A stretch of DNA of 64,000 bases from assembly GCF_009928445.1 (NCBI RefSeq), contig NZ_JAABNO010000001.1, positions 248,001-312,000 of the forward strand. Direction: 5' to 3'. Every line of letters begins with the position of its first letter. The stretch's first letter is position 1. The notes under the pieces are model-generated. The model made no database searches and was not told the DNA's origin. It saw only the letters and a program-made list of their open reading frames with translations. The translations under genes were made by a program, and so were the position numbers. This stretch comes from Clostridium sp. C8-1-8. GTDB taxonomy: Bacteria > Bacillota > Clostridia > Clostridiales > Clostridiaceae. This document shows, in pieces, positions 44,384 to 53,819 of this stretch.

Positions 44384-45181
44384 ATGAAGTTTTATGAGTT
44401 TGGTGATAAGAATAATCCATCACTGTTTTTAATACATGGTACAGCAAGTCACTGGCAATTGAGCTTTGGACAGGCTATAGAAGGACTAATAGATCAGTAT
44501 TATGTAGTTTGTGTGGCTATAACTGGGTATGATGACAATGATAGTACTGAGCTGATTTCTATATCAGAAGAAGTGGATAAATTAGAGGCATATATTAAAA
44601 CTAATTATGATAATAAGATATTTGCCATTTATGGCTCTTCTTTAGGCGGTTCCATTGTGGCCAAGCTGCTGGAAAGAGGAAATGTATTAATGGATCATGC
44701 TATTACTGGAAGTACAGACTTTGACTATATGTCAGGGGTAAAAGCAATAATTTGCTCAATAATATTAGCAAGGGTATTTTATAAATATGCTAGGGATGGA
44801 GAAATAAAAGGCATTCTTAAGTTATTTGTTAGATCAGAGGAAAGTAAAAAATATCTAGAAGACTTGCATAAAGTGATTTATAAAAATACAACCTATGAAA
44901 CTTTATATAAGGAATACTATACTGACTTAATAATGACAATTGATGATAATATAAGAATAAAGAAAACCAAAGTTCATTGTATATTTGGAATGAAGGAAGA
45001 TGTTGATAAGCTGGTAGGTAGATATAAAAAGCATTTTCCTGAGGCTGAGATAATTGGTTTAGTTGGCCTGAACCATGAAGAATTATTATTTAAAGAGCCA
45101 AAAGAATGGGTTAATATGATAAAAACTTTATTAAAGCAAGGTGAATATAGGTATCATAGAGGTACTCAGAAATTTAGTTAA
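44384..45181 (+). CDS. Alpha/beta hydrolase
   Basis: A 265-aa soluble alpha/beta hydrolase. The oxyanion segment LFLIHGTASHWQ (about 14-25), nucleophile elbow GSSLGG (Ser86) and a late histidine in GLNHEELL mark the family. There is no signal peptide. It probably is a carboxylesterase or peptidase-like enzyme with an unknown small substrate. ATG 44384 is chosen because GGAGG lies 8 nt before; a longer frame from 44315 has no site. Terminated at 45282. Confidence 0.82.
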   Translation: MKFYEFGDKNNPSLFLIHGTASHWQLSFGQAIEGLIDQYYVVCVAITGYDDNDSTELISISEEVDKLEAYIKTNYDNKIFAIYGSSLGGSIVAKLLERGNVLMDHAITGSTDFDYMSGVKAIICSIILARVFYKYARDGEIKGILKLFVRSEESKKYLEDLHKVIYKNTTYETLYKEYYTDLIMTIDDNIRIKKTKVHCIFGMKEDVDKLVGRYKKHFPEAEIIGLVGLNHEELLFKEPKEWVNMIKTLLKQGEYRYHRGTQKFS

Positions 45182-45281
45182 TCTAATTATTGTAATTTTG
45201 CTAAGCGGTATTAAGCTTTATATGAGTCTATGTGAATAATAAAAGAGCATATTTAAAATTTTATAAAGATTAAAGAAAAAG

Positions 45282-45332
45282 AAGCCAGGCATAAGATGGT
45301 AAAGAAATACCTTTTTATACATGGCTTTTATT
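45282..45332. terminator. Bidirectional terminator
   Basis: AGCCAGGCATAAGATGGTA pairs with TACCTTTTTATACATGGCT with a few mismatches. U-rich flanks lie on the minus-strand side; the hairpin serves the hydrolase and the convergent YkvI-type gene. Confidence 0.7.
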
Positions 45333-45376
45333 GATAAGCTTTTATATTTTTTCAACAAACATCTTTTAAATATTAG

Positions 45377-46426
45377 CTACTTTAGTTTCTTAAAGTAGAA
45401 ATATAGGCATTGGCTTATAAATATAAGGCTTAAAACTCCAAACATAGGGTAAAGAGTAGATATTAAGTTAGTGAAGCCAATTTGGGATACTAATATAGCT
45501 AGTCCAATTACTAGGAAAATTGCAGTATCATACTTTATATTAAAAGATTTATCTAAGGTTTTAGAAATTGAGTATACGTCAGATACTTCAGTTGAAAACA
45601 TTTCTAACCATATTATAGCAAGAAGCACCACTTGAATAACTCTTCCGAATCTGTTTGTGATGTATAAGAGTGGGATTTCATATTCATATATATATGGTTG
45701 ATTTAACATAAGCATTAGATTTATAGCCATACATAACAGTGTTAGTCCTATTGCACCGATAGATATTCCTATTATCATAGTCTTAGTCTTTTTCATTTCT
45801 GTACTCAAAGGAACCATTACACCTGAACAGCACAGGATGTTGTATCCAGAGTAAAGAATTGTTGATAGCCACCAATTGTTCTTTTGAGCTCCTAGACTTC
45901 TAAGATGAGTTATGGTAATCACATCTTTATAGAAAACTAAATACAAGATTAATATTGTTGAAATAACTAATACCAGTGATGGAACTATAAATGAGTTAAC
46001 TTCTATCAAACCAGAAGTTTCACGAGTTAGTGCTAGCAACGCCGCTGTAGCCATAATTAAGGTGCCTAGTATTTTGGGAATACCAAAGAACTGGTTTAAA
46101 AGAGCGCCGCTTCCTGCCAGTATTATTGAAGCAGAAGATATAAGATAAAGTGTAGTTATAGCTCCTGTTATCTTTCCTAAAAAATTAGGACTTACTACGT
46201 TTATTACTTCCCCATAGGAACTTAAATTAAATGAAATACTAATCTTAGCCATTATGGAACACATAGCTATGTAGAATAGTCCACAAAAAATTATACCGAT
46301 AAAGCTCTTATATCCATAAGAAGTAAAGAATTGAGTTATTTCTTTTCCAGAAGCTAATCCTGCTCCTACGATTGTGCCTATAAACACAGCAGCTATTTGA
46401 AACACCTTTAGGGCTTCTTTTTTCAC
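45377..46426 (-). CDS. YkvI-family membrane protein (transporter-like)
   Basis: A 349-aa protein with about ten membrane helices and the YkvI N-terminus FQIAAVFIGTIVGAGLASGKEITQFF, a glycine-rich broken helix like the first helix of LeuT/APC-fold transporters. It likely imports or exports an amino acid-like solute; substrate unknown. The start is GTG 46426, with GGAGGG about 6 nt before. It lies divergent from the lipoprotein gene. Confidence 0.82.
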   Translation of the reverse strand: MKKEALKVFQIAAVFIGTIVGAGLASGKEITQFFTSYGYKSFIGIIFCGLFYIAMCSIMAKISISFNLSSYGEVINVVSPNFLGKITGAITTLYLISSASIILAGSGALLNQFFGIPKILGTLIMATAALLALTRETSGLIEVNSFIVPSLVLVISTILILYLVFYKDVITITHLRSLGAQKNNWWLSTILYSGYNILCCSGVMVPLSTEMKKTKTMIIGISIGAIGLTLLCMAINLMLMLNQPYIYEYEIPLLYITNRFGRVIQVVLLAIIWLEMFSTEVSDVYSISKTLDKSFNIKYDTAIFLVIGLAILVSQIGFTNLISTLYPMFGVLSLIFISQCLYFYFKKLK

Positions 46427-46597
46427 GTTATCCCTCCATATGTATTGTTCATAATAAGTATATAGGGATTGTCCAACATTTATTCTAAAAACTTTAAATA
46501 ATATTTTGCTTATAAGTAACTTTTAAAACTTATAATAGTTTTTATTTAAATGGAAAAGCTATTTTTATGAGCATCTGAATGTAAGGAGTGAAAGGGT

Positions 46598-47692
46598 ATG
46601 AAAAAAAGAAGAGTAATTATAGCATGGTTATTAATTATGGTTACTATACTTGTTGGGTGCAAAAAAAGTGGAGAGAGTAGTGGAAGCGGTACAGAAAGCT
46701 TAGTGAATGAAAAACAAGCTATAAGAGTTGCGGAGAATTATATGACATACCTTTCTAGGAATGATTTTGAAAATGCCAGAAAGCTGTGTAGTTCTAAGCT
46801 GGCCAATAAGACTCAAGATCTTCATGATACGGATTTATCTATAGTTGACTTTTCTGTAAGTGAGATAAACCAGTCTGGGAAAAGCGCAATTATAAGAGCA
46901 AAGGTAAATAGATTGAAAAAGGGAGTGCCAAGAGCAGACATAGATGACTTCTCTATAAAAATCTCTAAAAAAGAGGGAGAAGTATATGAGATTGATGAAG
47001 TAAAGGCTGAAACCTTAGTGGAAGCTTTTGTGGACCAAGATAAGATAAAGCTAAAAGCAAAAGATGAACCAAAGGCTAAACTAGTTATATCAGTAAAAGA
47101 TTTGCCTAAAGATATGTACCCAAAAACTAATGAGGCAAATATATTAAAAAAGGAAATACCAGCTAAAGAGTTCACTGCTATTAATTTCACTGCATCAGGG
47201 CAGCGTATGGGCATATCTACTAAGGATGGCAATGCCTCCTTCGTTGCTATATTAGAAGTAGAAGATGCAGTGCCTACTGCTGGATCACAAGGCGGCGGAG
47301 GTGGTGGTGGCGGTGAAGGCCAAGACCAAAGCAAACAAGAGGATCCTGATAAAAAGCCTTTAGCTAAAAAGGTAAAAGCAATTGATATATATGACAATGG
47401 GATAGTCCAAATGATTATGTTTTCTCAAGATGAGAACTATATGGCAGTGCAATATTTAGAAAGTGGTTCAATAAATAGGGTGAAGGCTTATAATGTTGCA
47501 AGTGGAAGTATGCTTGAAGCTAATTTTGATAAGATATTTCCATCTGATAAATATGAGTTAACTTTTTCTAAGTTTACAAAAACTGAGATGTTCTTTGAGG
47601 TAAAGGGTGTAAGCGGAAGAAATGATGTTAGGCAGGATGTTATAGGAATGTATAAGCTTGATTTTAAAGAACTTAAGGTTGATAAAGTTTAG
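46598..47692 (+). CDS. Lipoprotein with glycine tract
   Basis: A 364-aa exported lipoprotein: signal peptide with lipobox LVGC (Cys21). An N-terminal NTF2-like/DUF4878-type region follows (EKQAIRVAENYMTYLSRNDFENARKL), then a middle domain and, at about residues 229-240, a poly-Gly tract (eight G in a row) ahead of a Gln/Asp/Lys-rich segment, then a C-terminal beta-rich domain. Anchored outside the membrane; function unknown. GTAAGGAGTG about 9 nt before ATG 46598. Closed by hairpin 47754-47794. Confidence 0.78.
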   Translation: MKKRRVIIAWLLIMVTILVGCKKSGESSGSGTESLVNEKQAIRVAENYMTYLSRNDFENARKLCSSKLANKTQDLHDTDLSIVDFSVSEINQSGKSAIIRAKVNRLKKGVPRADIDDFSIKISKKEGEVYEIDEVKAETLVEAFVDQDKIKLKAKDEPKAKLVISVKDLPKDMYPKTNEANILKKEIPAKEFTAINFTASGQRMGISTKDGNASFVAILEVEDAVPTAGSQGGGGGGGGEGQDQSKQEDPDKKPLAKKVKAIDIYDNGIVQMIMFSQDENYMAVQYLESGSINRVKAYNVASGSMLEANFDKIFPSDKYELTFSKFTKTEMFFEVKGVSGRNDVRQDVIGMYKLDFKELKVDKV

Positions 47693-47753
47693 AAGTCTGT
47701 AAAGGTAATTGTCTTCTAAAAAAAAGATAGTTAGTAATTCTTACAAAATAAAG

Positions 47754-47794
47754 GTCATGCATAAAAGGAATATATTTCATAATTTATGCATGAC
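47754..47794 (+). terminator. Terminator after the lipoprotein gene
   Basis: A perfect 12-bp stem GTCATGCATAAA/TTTATGCATGAC with a 17-nt loop and an AT-rich tail. Confidence 0.72.
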
Positions 47795-48524
47795 TAATAT
47801 TTTAGGGTTAAGAAAAGTATAAAAGTTTTTGCCAGTTAGATCTAATAATTTCAAGGTATTAGTTGCTATTTGGGTTGAGTAGTAAAAAGTGAAATTATGT
47901 GACTTACCACAATTTGTTTACATGTATTCACAAAAGCAAGATGCGTAAAAAATATAAATTTTATTACCAGGTGGTGCATTCATATGCTTGTAGAAGTAGT
48001 GAAGCAAAACAGCTGTAATATATAATATTGCTTTTAGTAACGACTAAAGAGTAAAATGATGATATAATATTTTATTCTTTGGCTAGGTTTAAGAATATTG
48101 TTAAAATTAAGTGGTCATGAAGGAGATGCTATATGAGCGAGCAATTAGAATTAAATGATTTTTTCAGATGGAATGGCTTTAAAAATCACTAATACGTTCT
48201 TCATTAGTGATTTTTTGCGCATCTGCCTTTTCTGAACGCATGTGAAGAAATTCTGGCAGGCGACATATTCTCTCTCTTTACTCTTTATTTGAATAGCATT
48301 CTTAATGTTCTTGAGATTAAGATACATAAAACTTATAAAAAGTGAATGGTTAAATAAAGAGTAAAACTGTACTGTTCGAACGTAGTGAGTTTACAGTTTT
48401 AGCTATGGAATATGACAAAATCATATTAATTCTTTGCGCAAGATCATTAAAGCATCGGATGACTGAGCACTTAATTTCAACACAATACTTTAACAGAGAC
48501 TATTCTTTATGAAAGGTTGATTAT
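47795..48524. other. Long non-coding stretch holding repeat copy C
   Basis: About 730 bp without an ORF. It carries the split repeat copy at 48081-48492, and otherwise AT-rich sequence that should contain the promoter of the gene at 48525. Confidence 0.5.
48081..48492. repeat. Dyad repeat copy C, split by a 287-bp insertion
   Basis: The reverse complement of copy B aligns in two pieces: 48081-48148 (GGCTAGGTTTAAGAATATTG onward) and 48436-48492 (GCGCAAG onward). The 287 bp between them (48149-48435) are absent from copies A and B and interrupt the central ATTAG-CGCAAG. The insert carries a perfect 13-bp hairpin (48181-48193 with 48203-48215) and a 9-bp one (48363-48371 with 48392-48400), but no ORF. 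Confidence 0.6.
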
Positions 48525-49466
48525 ATGGAACAAAAGAAAATGTGGGGAAGTAAGCCATATCATACTTTAAACTACTTTTTAAGAGAAAAGTTTGGCGAAA
48601 AGGTATTTAAGATATCACTAGATGCTGGTTTCACCTGCCCTAATAGAGATGGAACTATAAGCAAAGGAGGCTGCCTATTTTGTAGTGAAAGAGGCTCTGG
48701 AGACTTTGCTGGAGATAGATGCTTTTCAATATCCTCTCAGTTTGGGGATATAAAAAATATGATGCTTAAGAAATGGAAGAATGGCAAGTATATTGCCTAT
48801 TTTCAAGCTTATACAAACACTTATGCACCAGTGGAAGTTCTTAGAGAAAAGTATGAAGAGGCTTTAGCTCAGGAAGATGTAGTTGCTATAGCTATAGCAA
48901 CAAGACCAGACTGTTTAGATGAAGATGTACTAGATTTGTTAGAAGAGATTAATAAAAAGGTATATCTTTGGATAGAACTTGGACTTCAGACGGTAAATGA
49001 CGAAACTGCTAAAATAATAAATAGAGGATATAAGTTAGATGTCTTTGAGGAAGCTTTAAGGAAACTAAAAGAAAGATCCATAGATGTAGTGACTCACTGT
49101 ATCTTTGGATTGCCTGGAGAGACAGAACAGGACATGATAAATACAGTAGATTACATTGCTCATAGTGGAGTAAAAGGTGTTAAGTTCCATCTGTTGCATC
49201 TACTAAAGGATACTCCTCTTGTAAAATTATACGAACAAGGCAAGCTTAGTTTTTTAACTCAGGAACAATACATAAACCTTATATGCAAAGCCCTAACCAT
49301 GCTGCCAGAAGATATGGTAGTTCATAGGCTTACAGGGGATGCACCAAGGGATTCCTTGATAGGTCCTATGTGGAGTTTAAAGAAGTGGGAAGTATTAAAT
49401 GAAATAGACAATAATATGCAAAAGTGTAATTTTTACCAGGGTTTGTACTTTGCTACAAATAGCTAA
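48525..49466 (+). CDS. Radical SAM protein, TIGR01212/YhcC family
   Basis: A 313-aa radical SAM protein starting WGSKPYHTLNYFLREKFG, with cysteines 38, 50 and 53 in TCPNRDGTISKGGCLFC. YLWIELGLQTVNDETAKIINRGY and HCIFGLPGET are typical of the TIGR01212 (E. coli YhcC) family, distantly related to HemN/MiaB-like and Elp3-like enzymes. Function unknown. ATG 48525 with GAAAGG 7-10 nt upstream. Directly after the repeat element. Confidence 0.85.
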   Translation: MEQKKMWGSKPYHTLNYFLREKFGEKVFKISLDAGFTCPNRDGTISKGGCLFCSERGSGDFAGDRCFSISSQFGDIKNMMLKKWKNGKYIAYFQAYTNTYAPVEVLREKYEEALAQEDVVAIAIATRPDCLDEDVLDLLEEINKKVYLWIELGLQTVNDETAKIINRGYKLDVFEEALRKLKERSIDVVTHCIFGLPGETEQDMINTVDYIAHSGVKGVKFHLLHLLKDTPLVKLYEQGKLSFLTQEQYINLICKALTMLPEDMVVHRLTGDAPRDSLIGPMWSLKKWEVLNEIDNNMQKCNFYQGLYFATNS

Positions 49467-49548
49467 AAATAATTTTGTGATTTCCTCGTATGGAATAACT
49501 GCTATTAAACGGTTACAATAGTAGTATAAAGTAGAAGGAGGAGTACAA

Positions 49549-50658
49549 ATGGCAAATTTATCATTAAAACATATATATAAAGTGTACCAAGGAGATGTAA
49601 CTGCAGTAAAGGACTTTAACCTAGAGATAGAGGATAAAGAATTTATAGTATTCGTAGGACCATCTGGTTGTGGTAAATCAACTACACTAAGAATGATAGC
49701 AGGACTTGAAGAAATATCTGACGGAGAACTTTGGATCGGAGATAAAGTAGTAAACGACGTTGCGCCTAAGGATAGAGATATAGCAATGGTTTTCCAAAGT
49801 TATGCTTTATATCCACATATGACAGTATTTGACAACATGGCCTTCGGACTAAAATTAAGAAAAATGCCTAAAGATGAAATAGATAAGAAAGTAAGAGAAG
49901 CGGCTAAGAGCCTTGACATAGAACATTTATTAGATAGAAAACCAAAAGCACTTTCAGGTGGACAAAGACAAAGAGTTGCATTAGGTAGAGCTATAGTAAG
50001 AGAACCTAAGGTATTCTTAATGGATGAACCTCTTTCAAACCTAGATGCTAAACTAAGAGTTCAAATGAGAACTGAAATCTCTAAGTTACACAAGAGACTT
50101 CAAACTACATTCATATATGTAACACATGACCAAACAGAAGCTATGACTATGGGTACTAGAATCGTTGTTATGAGAGATGGATTAGTTCAACAAGTAGCAA
50201 GTCCTCAAGAAGTATACGATCACCCAGCTAACATATTCGTTGCAGGATTTATAGGATCTCCTCAAATGAACTTCTTAAATGCAAAGGTTTCTGAAGAACA
50301 AGGTAAGGTATATCTTGTACTTGGTGGAGAAAAGATTCTTTTAAATGATGACCAAGCTGCTACATTAAAAAAGAACAATTATGTAGGAAAAGATGTTATA
50401 ATGGGTATAAGACCAGAACATGTTGAAGATGATGCTGAGTTTATAGCTAAGAACCAACATTCTGTAATAGAAGCTAAGGTAGAAGTTACAGAATTAATGG
50501 GAGCTGAAAGCTACATTTATGTAACTAAGGGTTCAGATAGCATGACAGTAAGAGTAAATGGAAGCACTAAACTTCAAGCAGGAGATAGAGCTAAGTTCGC
50601 ACTAGAAGTTGATAAAATACACGTATTTGATAAGGAAACAGAAATCACAGTTCTATAG
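49549..50658 (+). CDS. Multisugar ABC transporter ATP-binding protein (MsmX/UgpC type)
   Basis: A 369-aa ATPase: Walker A GPSGCGKST (37-45), signature LSGGQRQ (135-141), Walker B VFLMDEP (155-161), and a C-terminal regulatory OB-like domain (about 240-369). This is the MsmX/MalK-type subunit that energises several sugar importers. No permease or binding protein lies beside it, so it is probably a shared, unlinked ATPase. AGGAGG lies 7-8 nt before ATG 49549. The next gene starts 12 nt downstream. Confidence 0.92.
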   Translation: MANLSLKHIYKVYQGDVTAVKDFNLEIEDKEFIVFVGPSGCGKSTTLRMIAGLEEISDGELWIGDKVVNDVAPKDRDIAMVFQSYALYPHMTVFDNMAFGLKLRKMPKDEIDKKVREAAKSLDIEHLLDRKPKALSGGQRQRVALGRAIVREPKVFLMDEPLSNLDAKLRVQMRTEISKLHKRLQTTFIYVTHDQTEAMTMGTRIVVMRDGLVQQVASPQEVYDHPANIFVAGFIGSPQMNFLNAKVSEEQGKVYLVLGGEKILLNDDQAATLKKNNYVGKDVIMGIRPEHVEDDAEFIAKNQHSVIEAKVEVTELMGAESYIYVTKGSDSMTVRVNGSTKLQAGDRAKFALEVDKIHVFDKETEITVL

Positions 50659-50669
50659 GAGGAGTTATT

Positions 50670-51614
50670 ATGTATAATTTCAAGGATTATCTTGCTAGAT
50701 TGAGTGAAAATAGTGGTGTAGAGTTTAGACTTTCATTAGATGATAGTATAGCTTTATTTGATTCTATAAAGTCGTCTGAAATCTCACTACTAGAAAAGGA
50801 GCTTTGGCTCGGAGCGCAGAAAGCAAAGCTTACAATCAGCAAAGACTTTGAAATGTGCATACCGCTACTTAAATATTCTATAGAAACTAAGTATAGAGAA
50901 ATCTTCTCTATGAGGGAACAACTTGTTATCAACATGTTGGAAGGTAAGGGTGTATCTACTGAGGCGTTATATAACGCTTTACCCTTCCTATCTAACAGAT
51001 CCACCTTATTCCTTGTATCATTAAGCAAAAACAGATATGATGCTCTTAATGTAATAAAAGAGTCTTATGATGACGAAAATATAGTAAGCATGATTTATAA
51101 AGATTTTATAGTTATATTAGGAAACTTCGAAGATGAACTTGAACATGCAAATAGTATAAAAGACTCTATTCTTTCTGATATATATACTAAGTGCTACATA
51201 AGTTACAGTACATTTAACGGAGGAGCAGACGATATTAAAAATGCTTTCAATGATGCTTCTTTATATATAACCTTAAGCAAAAAGTACGACCTTAAAGAAA
51301 TGGTCTATAATTCAGGAGAGATAATATTAGAAAAACTAATATACAATATAAATGATGGTATGAAAGATGAATTATTTATAAAGTTTAAAGATAAGTTTTC
51401 TAAGTTTGACTCCGAAATATTAAGTACCATAGAAGAGTTTGCAAATTGTGGACTTAATATAAGTGAAGCTGCTAAAAAGTTATATATACATAGAAATACA
51501 CTTATATATAGACTAGATAAAATCTACAAAGATACTGGCTATGATATAAGGAATTTCAAACAAGCATCAATATTTATAATAGCGTTTTTTATCTGGAAGG
51601 AGAGAAGAGCTTAA
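50670..51614 (+). CDS. CdaR/PucR-type transcriptional regulator
   Basis: A 314-aa protein. The N-terminal ~240 residues are a mixed domain without recognisable ligand site; the C-terminus (about 255-314) is a PucR/CdaR-type HTH (LNISEAAKKLYIHRNTLIYRLDKI, GYDIRNFKQA). Such proteins regulate carbohydrate or purine metabolism. Position right after the sugar ATPase (11 nt) suggests a role in sugar regulation. GGAGG lies 6 nt before ATG 50670. Its stop overlaps the comB start by one base (TAATG). Confidence 0.85.
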   Translation: MYNFKDYLARLSENSGVEFRLSLDDSIALFDSIKSSEISLLEKELWLGAQKAKLTISKDFEMCIPLLKYSIETKYREIFSMREQLVINMLEGKGVSTEALYNALPFLSNRSTLFLVSLSKNRYDALNVIKESYDDENIVSMIYKDFIVILGNFEDELEHANSIKDSILSDIYTKCYISYSTFNGGADDIKNAFNDASLYITLSKKYDLKEMVYNSGEIILEKLIYNINDGMKDELFIKFKDKFSKFDSEILSTIEEFANCGLNISEAAKKLYIHRNTLIYRLDKIYKDTGYDIRNFKQASIFIIAFFIWKERRA

Positions 51615-52321
51615 TGAATATAGATGTGATTATTTCAGCAGATGATATAAGACCAGAGCTTATTAAAAATAAGGTTGTGGTTGTAATAGATATGCTAAGA
51701 GCTACGTCTGTTATTACTACTGCATTGGCAAATGGAGCAGAAAAAGTAATTCCAGTACTAACTGTTGAAGAATCATTCAAAATAGCAGAAAGCCTAAACA
51801 ACGAAGTTATATTAGGTGGAGAAAGAAGAGCAGTAAAGATAGATGGATTCCATATGTCTAACTCACCACTAGAATATACAAAACAAGAAGTTGAAGGCAA
51901 GACTGTAATACTATCCACTACCAATGGAACTAAAGCGATTAATAACTGTCTAGAGGCTGATAAGATATACATAGGGTGTATGTTAAATGCTAAAGCTGTT
52001 GCAGATAAGCTAATTGAGCTAGATAAAGATGTGGTTTTTGTCAATGCAGGAACCCTAGGCAAGTTTTCAATAGATGATTTTATATGTGCAGGTTACATGA
52101 TAAAGTGTATATCAGAAAACAGCAATTCTATAATTAGTGATTTAGCCTTTACTGCTAAGTATGTTTATGACAACAATAATAATGTTCTTGATTACATAAA
52201 AAATGCAAGACATTATGAGGTGTTAAAGTCTTTGAATCTAGAGGCTGATATACAGTATTGCGTTAAAAAAGATTTGTTTTCCATAGTTCCAGAATACAAA
52301 GATGGCGAAATAACAATATAA
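51614..52321 (+). CDS. comB: 2-phosphosulfolactate phosphatase (ComB-like)
   Basis: A 235-aa protein with ComB landmarks: VVVIDMLRATSVITTALANGA, LGGERRAVKIDGFHMSNSPLEY, ILSTTNGTKAI and VFVNAGTLGKFSIDDFICAG. ComB removes phosphate from 2-phosphosulfolactate in coenzyme M synthesis in methanogens; in bacteria without that pathway its substrate is uncertain. GGAGAGAAGAG precedes the start at 51614. It is translationally coupled to the CdaR-type gene. Terminated at 52338. Confidence 0.85.
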   Translation: MNIDVIISADDIRPELIKNKVVVVIDMLRATSVITTALANGAEKVIPVLTVEESFKIAESLNNEVILGGERRAVKIDGFHMSNSPLEYTKQEVEGKTVILSTTNGTKAINNCLEADKIYIGCMLNAKAVADKLIELDKDVVFVNAGTLGKFSIDDFICAGYMIKCISENSNSIISDLAFTAKYVYDNNNNVLDYIKNARHYEVLKSLNLEADIQYCVKKDLFSIVPEYKDGEITI

Positions 52322-52337
52322 TAAGTTGGGAATGCAT

Positions 52338-52388
52338 AGAGCTTAGGGCTTATAAGTGAAAACTTAGAGGTCAGGAGGCTCTTTTTTA
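52338..52388 (+). terminator. Terminator of the ATPase-CdaR-comB operon
   Basis: AGAGC-type base stem with an inner TAAGT/ACTTA hairpin, followed by T6. Confidence 0.65.
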
Positions 52389-52407
52389 TTTATAACATAT
52401 ACATTAA

Positions 52408-52439
52408 AAACTGGACCATTACGTATAATGGTCCAGTTT
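52408..52439. terminator. Hairpin between convergent genes
   Basis: A perfect 14-bp stem AAACTGGACCATTA/TAATGGTCCAGTTT with a 4-nt loop; on the minus strand it directly follows the methyltransferase gene. Confidence 0.8.
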
Positions 52440-52445
52440 AATTTA

Positions 52446-53621
52446 TTATATAACTTGGAATATAAAGAACTTCAAGTAATAGCTTTCGTCAGAGCTCCAA
52501 AGTATTGGGTGATCTGCAGATTGAGTTCTGAATTCTACTTGTCTTAGTTGTCTTTTTGCATCTCTAGCAGCTTCTTCTATGGTCTTCTTTAGAAGCTCTT
52601 CGCTCATATAGTGAGAACAAGAGCAAGTCACGAGGAAACCGCCTTCTCTTACCATCTTTAAACCTCTAAGATTTATTTCCTTATAGCCTCTTTTTGCCCC
52701 TGATACAGTATTCTTTGACTTTGTAAATGCAGGAGGATCAAGTATAACTACATCAAACTTTCTGTTTTCCTTAGCCCATTGAGGAAGGATATCAAAAGCG
52801 TTGTGACATTCGAATTTAACTACATCAGAAAGATTGTTAAGGGCTGAGTTTCTTGTAGCAAAGTCTACGGCATGTTGAGATACATCTATACCCAATACTG
52901 ATTTAGCGCCAGCGATCCCTGCGTTTAAAGCAAAGGAGCCTGTATGTGTAAAGCAGTCAAGTACTTCTGCATCCTTACAGATTCTGTGTATTGCTTTTCT
53001 GTTTTCCTTTTGATCTAAGAAGAAGCCTGTCTTTTGGCCATTTTCTAAATCAACATAATACTTTACTCCGTTTTCTGTTATTTGAACCATGGTATCAAAA
53101 GGTTCAGTCAAGAAGCCTTTCTTTTGCTCAAGACCTTCTATCTCCCTTGTAGCTATATCACTTCTTTCATAAACTCCCTTAGCTCCAAAATCTTCTTTAA
53201 GAATATTAACAATTAAGTCACGATACTTATCCATGCCTAAAGTAGATATTTGAATAACAAAGTAATCTTCAAACTTGTCTATGGTAAGTCCAGGTAGAAA
53301 GTCAGCTTCTCCAAATACAAATCTGCAGCTTGAGGTATCGATAACCTTTTCTCTATAACTCCAAGCATTTTTTAATCTCTTCTTAAAGAAGTTTTCATCT
53401 ATAGCTTCGTTTATATCGTTAGTCATAAGTCTTATGGTTATTTTACTTCTGTCGTTTATATAACCTTTTCCTATAAATTCATTCTTTTCAGTATATACTT
53501 CTACTATGTCACCATTTTCATAGTCGCCATCATACTCATTTATTTCATCAATATATATCCAAGGGCGACCTGCTGATAATTTCTTGTTTGCGATCTTATG
53601 TAAATAAAATTTACTAGCCAT
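52446..53621 (-). CDS. Class I SAM-dependent rRNA methyltransferase, RlmI type
   Basis: A 391-aa protein: an N-terminal PUA-like RNA-binding domain (1-75, RPWIYIDEI), a middle domain, and a methyltransferase domain with VLDCFTHTGSFAL (SAM loop), LGIDVS, and the catalytic VVILDPPAF. This order marks the RlmI (YccW) family that methylates a 23S rRNA cytosine; in Gram-positives the exact site is not established. It starts ATG 53621 with GGAGTG about 7 nt before. Monocistronic. Confidence 0.9.
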   Translation of the reverse strand: MASKFYLHKIANKKLSAGRPWIYIDEINEYDGDYENGDIVEVYTEKNEFIGKGYINDRSKITIRLMTNDINEAIDENFFKKRLKNAWSYREKVIDTSSCRFVFGEADFLPGLTIDKFEDYFVIQISTLGMDKYRDLIVNILKEDFGAKGVYERSDIATREIEGLEQKKGFLTEPFDTMVQITENGVKYYVDLENGQKTGFFLDQKENRKAIHRICKDAEVLDCFTHTGSFALNAGIAGAKSVLGIDVSQHAVDFATRNSALNNLSDVVKFECHNAFDILPQWAKENRKFDVVILDPPAFTKSKNTVSGAKRGYKEINLRGLKMVREGGFLVTCSCSHYMSEELLKKTIEEAARDAKRQLRQVEFRTQSADHPILWSSDESYYLKFFIFQVI

Positions 53622-53819
53622 TTTTCCACTCCTTATGTAACTATTAAGTTACAAATATTTACTGAGATATTAATATAATAATTAATATCTTATATAATCC
53701 TATAAGATTATAACACATAGACAACATTTTATTCATTCATAATTTAGTTTATATAATTTCTTTATAGTAAACCTTTAAGAACAAATTGGTTTACGATGAA
53801 AATTATGGTATTATAGAAG

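Noticed and set aside
47281..47320. GGC/GGT tract in the lipoprotein as a tandem repeat or phase-variable site
   Set aside because: Codons vary (GGC, GGA, GGT), so it is a coded poly-Gly hinge rather than a slippage tract.
47960..48020. ATG after AGGTGG at about 47983 with a short frame
   Set aside because: Only 13 codons, with no other support.
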